From the NCBI GenBank assembly GCA_964612565.1, contig CAZTDP010000004.1:1-63138 (forward strand): DNA of 63,138 nt, read 5' to 3'. Source of the DNA: CAZTDP01 sp964612565. GTDB lineage: Bacteria; Patescibacteriota; WWE3; UBA101185; UBA10185. The position numbers were made by a program, and so were the translations under genes. Position 1 is the first letter of the stretch; each line of letters opens with the position of its first letter. The notes below the pieces were generated by a model. That model was not told where the DNA came from and did no database searches. It saw only the letters and a list, made by a program, of their open reading frames with translations. This document shows positions 33,264 to 40,887 of this stretch, piece by piece.

Positions 33264-33932
33264 CTATCCTAATCTCGCTAATACTTCCTCCCTATAATTA
33301 GGGGCTGCATCATTTATTGGAATTTGTGCCACAAAAGTTGCTGGTGTGATCGGAATTTCCAATTTTTTAAGAAGTTTGAACGCATGCTCCTCAGTAGCTA
33401 TTTCTTCTTCTTTAATTTCACTTGTAAAATTTACTTTATGTCTTTCCCCTAAGGGAGATTTATCTTTAAATAGCTGTTGGTATAGTTCTGGATTAGTTCG
33501 ACGCCTTTCTAAGTGGCTCAATTCGTGAGCCATATTAACAAGCACGTGAGCGGTTGGAACCTCTTTTCGAAATAGTACATACTCCTCCCCCTTTGGTCGT
33601 TTTTCTAAAACATATCTTGGAATTTGTACAACATCTTGCTCTATGAAGTGTGCCCAAATATCATTTGAGCTGCCATTGACTATGTTTACATGCTCAGGAA
33701 GTGTAACTGTAAAATCACAACCAATTTGTGAAGCATAGCTTGTAAGTATTCCAATAAACTTGGTTCTCTCGCTCTCAATAATTTCAACTTGTCTTGTATA
33801 TTCTGCATCAGGTAGTGAATCAAACCTTTGCAAATCAACTTGACAATTTGGCCATAAATCTTGTTCTCCATCTGTAAAGGTTGGTTGTTCTATTAGTTCT
33901 GAACTTGTTGATAAATCTATTTCGTTTTCCAT
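33264..33932 (-). CDS. HExxH zincin-like protein
   Basis: 222 aa from the ATG at 33932, which lies 12 nt after a TATAAT box; a GTG at 33944 abuts that box and is less likely. The motif VNMAHELSHLERRR (about residues 135-148) is a zinc-protease signature HELSH, with a possible third ligand in EEIATEEHAFKLL about 35 residues later. No signal peptide or membrane helix is present. It is unlike the other HExxH protein at 16432 outside the motif. Substrate unknown; a toxin-antitoxin-like or regulatory protease role cannot be excluded. Confidence 0.6.
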   Translation of the reverse strand: MENEIDLSTSSELIEQPTFTDGEQDLWPNCQVDLQRFDSLPDAEYTRQVEIIESERTKFIGILTSYASQIGCDFTVTLPEHVNIVNGSSNDIWAHFIEQDVVQIPRYVLEKRPKGEEYVLFRKEVPTAHVLVNMAHELSHLERRRTNPELYQQLFKDKSPLGERHKVNFTSEIKEEEIATEEHAFKLLKKLEIPITPATFVAQIPINDAAPNYREEVLARLG

Positions 33933-34050
33933 GCTATATTCCACATTATAATCATGTCATAAGTGTTTGGCTACTTCACTTTGCTCTTTCCGGCATTCTC
34001 ATTCCACCTCTCATATGGCTGTCATCCGCCTTCGGCGAACAACATTCGCA

Positions 34051-34125
34051 TGGTGAGGGCGGTGGGATTCGAACCCACGACACGAGGATTAAGAGTCCTC
34101 TGCTCTGCCACTGAGCTACGCCCCC
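34051..34125 (-). tRNA. tRNA-Lys (CTT)
   Basis: Minus-strand cloverleaf: acceptor GGGGGCG/CGCCCTC (one G-T pair), D-arm GCTC..GAGC, anticodon loop CTCTTAA giving CTT, T-arm GTGGG-TTCGAAT-CCCAC, encoded CCA. Confidence 0.94.
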
Positions 34126-34166
34126 AAGGCCACTTGGACGGAAGTTATTATACTACACAAAAACCG

Positions 34167-34643
34167 TCATTTAAAAACTTTAGATATTACATCCCCAACA
34201 GCATAACTTAGCGTGATTACAAGAATACCTATGGTTAAATGTTCCCCAATTACCGAATGAAGTTTTTCGTTTCTTGTTTTTGCTATGTGAATCGACAAGA
34301 GCGTAAGTAAAAAAACTCCCCAGGCAAAACTTACCAATACTGCTTGATACAACGGCATAATAATAACAGGAAGTATAAAAGTAGATGCAATTGTAAGTTT
34401 TGCAAAAAAAGTAGCGAGTGTGGCAACCCACACGTCTTTTTGAGTTTCTAGTACGTCACTTTCTTTAGAAATATGTATACCTAAAGCATCAGAAAACGAG
34501 TCTGCAATGGCGATCGTAAGGACACCTCCTATAACTGCTAGTTTAGACTGTGTACTTGCATACAGCCCGACTAAAAGTCCCAACGTGGTAATTACTCCGG
34601 ATGACATTCCAAAACTTATTCCTGAAATTAATGGTTTTCTCAT
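34167..34643 (-). CDS. VIT/CCC1-like membrane protein
   Basis: 158 aa with about five membrane helices. The N-terminal pattern GISFGMSSGVITTLGLLVGL followed by ADSFSDALGIHIS resembles the VIT1/CCC1 family of Fe/Mn transporters, including the acidic residue in the first conserved loop. It is at the short end for the family and lacks the cytosolic metal-binding loop. Transport of iron or manganese across the membrane is the family role; here it is an inference. It stands alone between two tRNAs. Confidence 0.65.
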   Translation of the reverse strand: MRKPLISGISFGMSSGVITTLGLLVGLYASTQSKLAVIGGVLTIAIADSFSDALGIHISKESDVLETQKDVWVATLATFFAKLTIASTFILPVIIMPLYQAVLVSFAWGVFLLTLLSIHIAKTRNEKLHSVIGEHLTIGILVITLSYAVGDVISKVFK

Positions 34644-34716
34644 ATTAATAGTTTATCAGATGTTTTTAATATAATAAGCAGTTTTTTAGGTTATTTAAGG
34701 CCTTGATTGGTTTAAA

Positions 34717-34868
34717 AATGGCGCGCCCGGAGGGAATCGGTCACCGGTAATTCTCTGCTGAGAATTCCGTCGACCCCGGCTCGGCACCGCCGTGCCTGCG
34801 CCATTCTCTTCCCTCCTAGAAACAACAGTAGGCGGCTGTCAGTGACCCGAAGTCACCGCCACCCGCCT
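34717..34868. mobile_element. tRNA-associated structured element, copy B (Arg)
   Basis: A 23-bp direct repeat of the tRNA-Arg 3' end (34717-34739 and 34869-34891) encloses the 65-bp core (34740-34804) shared with 20381-20445. Here GGAGGGAA (34729-34736, tRNA T-stem copy) pairs with TTCCCTCC (34809-34816), and AATGGCGC (34717-34724) with GCGCCATT (34798-34805). The arms differ from those of copy A but keep pairing. An extra hairpin, TAGGCGG..CCGCCTA enclosing GTGAC..GTCAC, lies between 34830 and 34869. Confidence 0.7.
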
Positions 34869-34870
34869 AA

Positions 34871-34945
34871 TGGCGCGCCCGGAGGGAATCGAACCCCCAC
34901 CACTTGTTCCGAAGACAAGTGCCCTATCCGTTAGGCCACGGGCGC
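34871..34945 (-). tRNA. tRNA-Arg (TCG)
   Basis: Minus-strand cloverleaf: acceptor GCGCCCG/CGGGCGC, anticodon loop CTTCGGA giving TCG, T-arm GGGGG-TTCGATT-CCCTC, encoded CCA. Its 3' end is copied 152 bp downstream. Confidence 0.94.
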
Positions 34946-35045
34946 ACAGCTGCAAAAGCTCGGTACCTAACACATTATACATCACAAACCGCGGCATACT
35001 TAGCGTTTCTACGCGAATATTAATTTAAATGCTAAAATGATTTAT

Positions 35046-35498
35046 ATGTCTAAATTGGTACGATTTAAAAGGTTTTTGGTTCCGGCCTACGTTTTGCTGT
35101 TAATACTTTCGTTTTTTTACGTAAAAGCAGTGTTGAAGGAAGGTGCCAGTATCATTGAGGTAAAAAAAGACAGGGAACATATTGAGTTTCCAAAACAGGC
35201 AAAGGTTAATTTAACCGTTCAAGGACCCGGTATTGACACCGGCTACCGCGAAATTATGAAAACAAATAATACGGTGTTCCAAATGATTGAGCGTGTTAAA
35301 GCCAACAATACCGGCTTTAAATTCGAACAAAACGCCTATGTTGATCGAAAAGAGTTTGCAAGTATAAATGGTGTCGAAGCAACCGACTCAAAAGTGTGGA
35401 AAGTATATCTTGAGGATAAGGACATCACTTACGATATTGAAAAAACATTTTTAGTCCAAAATGGCAGTTACTACCTAAAATACGTCGATGCAAAGTAG
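35046..35498 (+). CDS. DUF4430 domain membrane-anchored protein
   Basis: 150 aa. The ATG at 35046 lies 7 nt after a TAAAAT box; the ATG at 35037 overlaps that box and is unlikely. One N-terminal membrane helix (about 12-32) precedes an extracellular domain with TVFQMIERVKANNTGFKFE and WKVYLEDKDITYDIEKTFL, the DUF4430 pattern related to cobalamin-binding transcobalamin-like folds. No ligand can be assigned. It stands alone and converges on the MacB-like operon. Confidence 0.75.
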   Translation: MSKLVRFKRFLVPAYVLLLILSFFYVKAVLKEGASIIEVKKDREHIEFPKQAKVNLTVQGPGIDTGYREIMKTNNTVFQMIERVKANNTGFKFEQNAYVDRKEFASINGVEATDSKVWKVYLEDKDITYDIEKTFLVQNGSYYLKYVDAK

Positions 35499-35505
35499 CT
35501 TTAAA

Positions 35506-36678
35506 CTATTCAAATCTTAAAGCTTCGATGGGATCCATTTTTCCTGCATTTACTGCCGGATATGTTCCAAACACCACCCCGACCACAAGTGAAAAGCCCA
35601 TAGACACCAAAATTGACCACCACGGGATTGTCGCGTCCAAAAAAGATCTTAGACCAAGAACGGCCAAAACTGCGATTCCCAGGCCAATTAGACCTCCGAT
35701 AGCGCTTATCATAATAGATTCGTACATAAACTGAAGAGTAATATTTCGAGGTGTAGCGCCCAAAGCTTTGCGAAGCCCTATTTCTGAGGTACGTTCTGTG
35801 ACCGAAACAAGCATAATGTTCATTATCCCAATACCTCCAACTAGTAAGGATATGCCCGCTATAGCTGCAAGTCCCACAGATAAAACATTTAAGATGCTGT
35901 TAATTGTAGATAAAATATCGTCCTGAGACATAATAGTAAAATCATCTTTTTTAAGATTTCTAAGCAGGGCAAGTTTAACTGTTCGTTTAGCGTCTTGAAT
36001 GTCTACCCCGTCCTTCACTTTAACTGTTATCGAGGCAATTTGGCTTATTCCAAATGAGCTTTTTAAAGTTTCGGAAGGAACGAAGACACGATCATCAAAT
36101 CGTTGACCTTTGCTTTCGACAACCCCGATAACTGTAAATGATTCGTTTCCAATTTTAAACCGCTCATTTACCGGGTCTTTTGATCCAAATAATTGTTTTT
36201 TGACTTCGCTTCCGATTACTGCAACTCTAGCCTTTGCCAACTCATCTGATTTTGAATAAAATCTGCCTTCTTCAAGTTTAAGATCGTAAATTTGATCGCT
36301 CTCATAATTTCCTCCTACAACAAAAGCCGAATAGCTGTTGGTTTTGTATGTTGACGTTTTGTCGAGCCTAATTGAAGGAGTAGCGCCGTCAATTTTTTCG
36401 CCGGCGTAAAGTTTTATATCGTCGACCTGCTTTAAGTCCAATTTATTTCCAAGAAAGGCTGCCGCCGGGTTAAAGTTGCCACCCGGCATTACTAAAAGAA
36501 GATTTGAACCGATTTCGCTAAATTGTTTTGTAATATAGTTTTTAAAACCCTGCACTACCGATACTAGCGCCACAACCGCAAATACTCCTATAATTACTCC
36601 TAGCATTGTAAGAAGTGTGCGGCCTTTATTTAGTAAAAGTGATGTTACGGCACTTTTAAAAGTTTCATTGATTCTCAT
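35506..36678 (-). CDS. ABC transporter permease, MacB/FtsX type
   Basis: 390 aa. It has an N-terminal helix (about 15-40), a large extracytoplasmic MacB-PCD domain (about 45-245) and three C-terminal helices with the FtsX-domain block SVTERTSEIGLRKALGATPRNI. Family members couple ATP hydrolysis in the cytosol to movements outside, exporting peptides, lipoproteins or drugs. The gene overlaps the ATPase gene by 4 bp and follows an adaptor gene, giving a complete MacA-MacB-like set with separate ATPase and permease. Confidence 0.9.
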   Translation of the reverse strand: MRINETFKSAVTSLLLNKGRTLLTMLGVIIGVFAVVALVSVVQGFKNYITKQFSEIGSNLLLVMPGGNFNPAAAFLGNKLDLKQVDDIKLYAGEKIDGATPSIRLDKTSTYKTNSYSAFVVGGNYESDQIYDLKLEEGRFYSKSDELAKARVAVIGSEVKKQLFGSKDPVNERFKIGNESFTVIGVVESKGQRFDDRVFVPSETLKSSFGISQIASITVKVKDGVDIQDAKRTVKLALLRNLKKDDFTIMSQDDILSTINSILNVLSVGLAAIAGISLLVGGIGIMNIMLVSVTERTSEIGLRKALGATPRNITLQFMYESIMISAIGGLIGLGIAVLAVLGLRSFLDATIPWWSILVSMGFSLVVGVVFGTYPAVNAGKMDPIEALRFE

Positions 36679-37349
36679 TGATTTATGACGTAGCCGTCTC
36701 TCAAAATAATTTGTCTTTTAGCGATTTTTGCTAAATCTTCATCGTGAGTAACTAAAATTATCGTCTTACCTTCGTTGTTTAGGTCAATAAACTTTTTCTC
36801 TATTTCTTCTCCTGTTTTAGAATCAAGATTTCCTGTAGGTTCGTCGGCTAGGATAATTGCAGGGTCATTAACCAGCGCGCGGGCGATAGCAACTCTCTGC
36901 TTTTGACCGCCTGAAAGTTCATTGGATTTATTGTTTATTCTATCCTCTAAACCGACCAGTTTAATCATTTCCATTACTTTTGCTTTCCATTTTGAACTAG
37001 GAACTGTGCTGTACTTAAGAGGTAGCATTACGTTATCAAAAACTGAAGTTCTTTGCAGTAAGTTAAACGATTGAAAAACAAATCCGATTTCGGAATTTCT
37101 GGTTTTTGCCAGAGACTTCTGATCCATACCCTTTGTATTTATTCCATTCAAAATAACCTCTCCGGAAGAAGGTGTGTCTAATAAACCCATTATGTGCATG
37201 AGCGTTGATTTTCCCGAGCCGGATTTTCCTACAATCGCCACAAACTCACCTTTTTGAATATCTATAGAAATTCCTTTTAGAGCCTCTATCCTTGTAGCTC
37301 CCATATCGTAGGATTTTATTACATTTACAGCTTTAAGTATTGAACTCAT
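36675..37349 (-). CDS. ABC transporter ATP-binding protein, MacB/LolD type
   Basis: 224 aa, the usual length. Walker A is GKSGSGKST (about residues 38-46), the signature LSGGQKQRVAIARAL (about 142-156), Walker B IILADEPTGNLDS, and the H-loop THDE. It powers the permease encoded just downstream and belongs to the adaptor-ATPase-permease operon (3 bp after the adaptor gene). Confidence 0.94.
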   Translation of the reverse strand: MSSILKAVNVIKSYDMGATRIEALKGISIDIQKGEFVAIVGKSGSGKSTLMHIMGLLDTPSSGEVILNGINTKGMDQKSLAKTRNSEIGFVFQSFNLLQRTSVFDNVMLPLKYSTVPSSKWKAKVMEMIKLVGLEDRINNKSNELSGGQKQRVAIARALVNDPAIILADEPTGNLDSKTGEEIEKKFIDLNNEGKTIILVTHDEDLAKIAKRQIILRDGYVINQ

Positions 37350-37352
37350 TAG

Positions 37353-38423
37353 TTAATTAATAATCCTTGCGGTGTAGCCGTCTTCCATTTTTTGACTATC
37401 GTCGGCAGGCACTACAACTTGGATAAGATTAGCAGCCTCACCCTTTAGTTCAATGTAGACGTCTCCTTCTAACCCTGTCTCGATCATATGTTTTTTAAGC
37501 TTAGTGTTCTCAACAACCCAAACATAAGGGTTATCCTGGGAATCATAAAATATTTCATCTAAAGTGAGAGCCTTAACATTTGAACCGCTGGACGCCAACT
37601 CAACATAGGAATCTCCGAGCATACCAATTGTTAAATTATGATCGGCATCGCCTTTAATTGGAATTTTAAGATCAAACGAGCCTGTAGCTGCATTTGCTGA
37701 AAAAGGAAGTACGTTAACGGCAGACATAAAATCATAGTTATCGTATGAATCTAAATTAATTTTCACAGCCTGTTCCTTTTTAACAAAACCAAAGTCCGAC
37801 TGGTCAACTGAAATTTCGAAAACCAAATTGTCCAAATCTGCTAATTGAATTATTGGATTTGCTGTTGTTGCTATTTCCCCTTGTTTTTGATTTAGTTCCA
37901 CAACGGTACCGTCAAAAGGTGCGTAAATGTAAGAATTGTTTAATAAGGCAAGCTGTGCTTGATACGAGGCTTCGGCTTGGCTGACACTCTCATTGTAACC
38001 TCTTAGTTTAATCTCGTATTCGGTTTCTCCACCCAAAGTTTTAACATTTTTGTATTTGTCGTGGATATATAGGTCCCTTGCTCTAATAGCAGAGTCCCGA
38101 GCGTCTTTATACGACTGTGCCGTCTCACGCTGAACCTGCGTGTCTAAAACAGCCAGTAGCTGCCCTTTTTTTACCTTATCGCCCTTTTCAACGTACAGTT
38201 GAGCTATACGTCCGGTGGAAACAAAGGAAAGGAACGCCTGATGATCTGATTTTATCTCGCCGCTTGCTGAGACAGATCGTGTAACCTCAATATCTTTAAC
38301 ATCTACTTTTCTGACCATGGTTGTAAGTTGTTTTTGTCTAAAAACTAAAAACCAAAAGGCTAGTATTACCGGAACAGCTATTAATACGTATTTTATTAAC
38401 TTTCGTAAATTAAATTTAGGCAT
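37353..38423 (-). CDS. MacA-like periplasmic adaptor
   Basis: 356 aa HlyD-type adaptor with an N-terminal membrane helix (about 10-28), a lipoyl half in VEKGDKVKKGQLLAVLD, a short alpha-hairpin (about 105-165), the second lipoyl half in YIYAPFDGTVVELNQKQGE and beta-barrel domains. It is the first gene of the MacAB-like operon and is divergent from the dgkA gene with 20 bp between start codons, so the two promoters must overlap. Confidence 0.88.
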   Translation of the reverse strand: MPKFNLRKLIKYVLIAVPVILAFWFLVFRQKQLTTMVRKVDVKDIEVTRSVSASGEIKSDHQAFLSFVSTGRIAQLYVEKGDKVKKGQLLAVLDTQVQRETAQSYKDARDSAIRARDLYIHDKYKNVKTLGGETEYEIKLRGYNESVSQAEASYQAQLALLNNSYIYAPFDGTVVELNQKQGEIATTANPIIQLADLDNLVFEISVDQSDFGFVKKEQAVKINLDSYDNYDFMSAVNVLPFSANAATGSFDLKIPIKGDADHNLTIGMLGDSYVELASSGSNVKALTLDEIFYDSQDNPYVWVVENTKLKKHMIETGLEGDVYIELKGEAANLIQVVVPADDSQKMEDGYTARIIN

Positions 38424-38443
38424 AATTGTGCTATCATTGTATC

Positions 38444-38833
38444 ATGCTTGGGATTTTTAAGTCACACCATCCGCTAAGACATGCAAAAAGTTTTAAATAT
38501 GCTTTTCAAGGTATTTTTCACGCCCTTATAAACGAGCCTAATTTTAGGATACAAATCATAATCGTATCGATTTCGGTCACCATGGGAATATATTTTAAAA
38601 TCGACAACACAGAGTGGGGTTTGTTGACCCTCTCAATGGCCGCGCTGCTTATGGCAGAAATTATTAATACTGTTGTGGAAGAAACAGTTGATTATTTTAT
38701 AAAGGATTTCAATGAGGGGGCTAAGGTAATAAAGGACCTGTCGGCAGGTTTTGTCCTTATCACAGCCATATCTGCTTTAATAATTTTGTATCTTATTTTT
38801 GCACACAGATTTGTTTTTACACTAGCGGGATAA
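38444..38833 (+). CDS. dgkA: Diacylglycerol/undecaprenol kinase
   Basis: 129 aa from the ATG at 38444; an in-frame TTG lies 18 nt upstream. TATCAT (38431-38436) precedes the ATG by 7 nt, again leaderless. The family core is visible: SFKYAFQGIFHALINEPNFRIQ, three helices and the signature AEIINTVVEETVDYF with the catalytic Glu. In Gram-positive-type bacteria this enzyme phosphorylates undecaprenol to restore the lipid carrier. It converges with a PAP2 phosphatase gene, overlapping by 12 bp, and both act on the same carrier. Confidence 0.88.
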   Translation: MLGIFKSHHPLRHAKSFKYAFQGIFHALINEPNFRIQIIIVSISVTMGIYFKIDNTEWGLLTLSMAALLMAEIINTVVEETVDYFIKDFNEGAKVIKDLSAGFVLITAISALIILYLIFAHRFVFTLAG

Positions 38834-39310
38834 GAATATTAAAAGAAGTAGATAAAGCAGTCCAAAGGCATACCCCGCCACTACTTCCATTAGCGTATGG
38901 GCACCCAAGTAAATGCGTGAGATCCCTATAAAAAGTATATGGTAAACAGCTAAAACTCTTACTATTAGCGAAGATACATCGCCAAAAATATCTTTTTTAA
39001 AAGTTAAATAAAGTAAAAAACCCCAAAAACAAATATAGAAAACGACATGACTGCTTGGAAAAGCATAAATATCTCCAAATTTACTTTTAGAGACAGCGTA
39101 ATCTTGGGGTCTGGGGGTTTTAAAAATGTACTTTAACCCAACGGAATACAAGAAACTAATGTTGGCAAGTATAAAAATCGCGGCTTCTTTCAATTTTCCC
39201 AATGAAAGCAGGTACAAAAACATGGAAGCGGAGCCAAGCACGGCTAATGGCAAAAAGTTTCCAAAAAAGCTGGCAGACTCGACTATTTTAAAGAAAACTG
39301 CCTGAATCAC
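38822..39310 (-). CDS. PAP2-family phosphatase
   Basis: 162 aa membrane protein with the three PAP2 motifs: KYIFKTPRPQDY, FPSSHVVF and SRIYLGAHTLMEVVAG (Glu where Asp is more usual). Such enzymes dephosphorylate undecaprenyl diphosphate or phosphatidic acid outside the membrane. The last base of the upstream glycosyltransferase gene coincides with its start, so they form one operon. Together with DgkA and the glycosyltransferase this suggests lipid-carrier-linked glycan assembly. Confidence 0.87.
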   Translation of the reverse strand: MIQAVFFKIVESASFFGNFLPLAVLGSASMFLYLLSLGKLKEAAIFILANISFLYSVGLKYIFKTPRPQDYAVSKSKFGDIYAFPSSHVVFYICFWGFLLYLTFKKDIFGDVSSLIVRVLAVYHILFIGISRIYLGAHTLMEVVAGYAFGLLYLLLLIFLSR

Positions 39311-40887
39311 TAGTAGCCCTCCGATTGAATTGTTAGTAAATCTCCCGGCTGCATAATATAAACGCGCACCAAAGCTACGCCGCTTCTGGTAAGAGTAAAT
39401 ATCGGTTCGTATTTTTGCATCCAGTAACTGGCCTTATTTGATCCCGAAGAGCTGCTAAAGCTTTGAGGCGCTTCTATCTGCACGTAAAACCCCGCCGAGT
39501 CAGCATTTTTTGGAAGTGAAATAAAATATCCCGAAATTGCTTTCTTTTCATTTGTTGAATAGGCGCCTATTTCCGGATATTGCTTTGTAAAATCGCTAAT
39601 ACCTTCCCAATTACGATAGTAAGGAAACCCAAAGATACTTAAATTGTATTCTATCGAGGGTGTAGGAAGCGTCCAAAACCAGAACTTTTTAGGGCTCCAA
39701 GGATATTCAACTGAGTTATCTATAAACAACCAAAAACTTTGAATGTACAAAAATACCGAGAACAAGGCTGCAAAGAGGTAAAAAGGGTAAATCAAGTATT
39801 TTTTACTCATTCTGGTTTCCAAAAAATTTAACAGACCATCAACGCCAATGCCCATCACAATAAAAAGAGGCATTAAGTAAGTGTAAATGTGAGTTCCGGG
39901 AACAGCGACGTAAACTTCTAAAAATAAAAACGGCATTAAAAACCATGCTGTCAAAAAAAGGTAGATCGATGATTTGTTATCCAATCCCCAAATTTTTTCG
40001 GACAAAGAATTTAATTTAAGATCGGGAAGTTTTTTTCCGAACACCCTAATATAAATTATTATCGTACCAAATAACGACAGCGCTAGGTAAAACCACTTTG
40101 CCAAAATTGGCTGATAAAGATCGAACAAAAACAACGAGCTTGCTTTTTTTCCTACCTCGCCTTCAATGCGAAGCTGCCAATAACCTATTGTGTCCCTAGA
40201 TAAAGTTAGAATAAAAGGAACATAGAATCCGGCAAGGAGCAGTCCCGACAGCAGAAGTGAAAAAACAAGCGTTTTAGCAGCCTTTTTGTCGGCTTTTACA
40301 TATTTAAAAAACCACTGAGAAATAAAGTAAAAGGCAAACGGCGCTATAAACACACCGTCGTAATGAAATAAGATTGAAAAGGTCCAAAATAAAAACCCAA
40401 AAAATATTCCCAAATATTTATGAGCGTCGTATTTAAGTGCCAAAGCAAACTGGTAAAGTGCCAAGACCATTAAAAGCAAAACAAAAGACTGATACTGCAC
40501 AATTCTACCGAAGGCGACTATAAAGCCGCTTACCGACATAAGAAGTGCGGCATAAAACCCCGCACGTTTGCCAAATAAAAGTTTTACTAGTTGATAAAAA
40601 AAGTAAACTGCAAAAATATTAGCCAAGGCAAATGGAAGTCTCATTAAGAGTTGGTTTTTATACAGTGGATCAACAAATTTCAAAAGATAAGTAACAACAA
40701 ACTGAAGAGGCCCTTTTCGCTGATCTAGAACAAAAGTAATAAAATTTTGAGTGGGTTCGGGAAGATATAGCGCCTTAATCTCGTCTCCTTGAAAGTCGGA
40801 GTACCCTAAATTGAACAACCTTAGGGATATTGTTAAGACAATTAAAATGAATAAATTTAAATTTAAGCTCTCGATGAATTTTTTCAT
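39310..40887 (-). CDS. Membrane glycosyltransferase of the PMT/ArnT type (GT-C)
   Basis: 525 aa with about 11 membrane helices. The first outer loop contains YSDFQGDEIKAL, the acidic motif of GT39/83 enzymes that use polyprenyl-phosphate sugars, and a C-terminal extracellular part without helices. It would transfer a sugar from a lipid carrier to a lipid or protein outside the cell. The overlap of 4 bp with the upstream HelD gene and the junction with the PAP2 gene show an operon of at least four genes with rsmI. Confidence 0.8.
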   Translation of the reverse strand: MKKFIESLNLNLFILIVLTISLRLFNLGYSDFQGDEIKALYLPEPTQNFITFVLDQRKGPLQFVVTYLLKFVDPLYKNQLLMRLPFALANIFAVYFFYQLVKLLFGKRAGFYAALLMSVSGFIVAFGRIVQYQSFVLLLMVLALYQFALALKYDAHKYLGIFFGFLFWTFSILFHYDGVFIAPFAFYFISQWFFKYVKADKKAAKTLVFSLLLSGLLLAGFYVPFILTLSRDTIGYWQLRIEGEVGKKASSLFLFDLYQPILAKWFYLALSLFGTIIIYIRVFGKKLPDLKLNSLSEKIWGLDNKSSIYLFLTAWFLMPFLFLEVYVAVPGTHIYTYLMPLFIVMGIGVDGLLNFLETRMSKKYLIYPFYLFAALFSVFLYIQSFWLFIDNSVEYPWSPKKFWFWTLPTPSIEYNLSIFGFPYYRNWEGISDFTKQYPEIGAYSTNEKKAISGYFISLPKNADSAGFYVQIEAPQSFSSSSGSNKASYWMQKYEPIFTLTRSGVALVRVYIMQPGDLLTIQSEGY

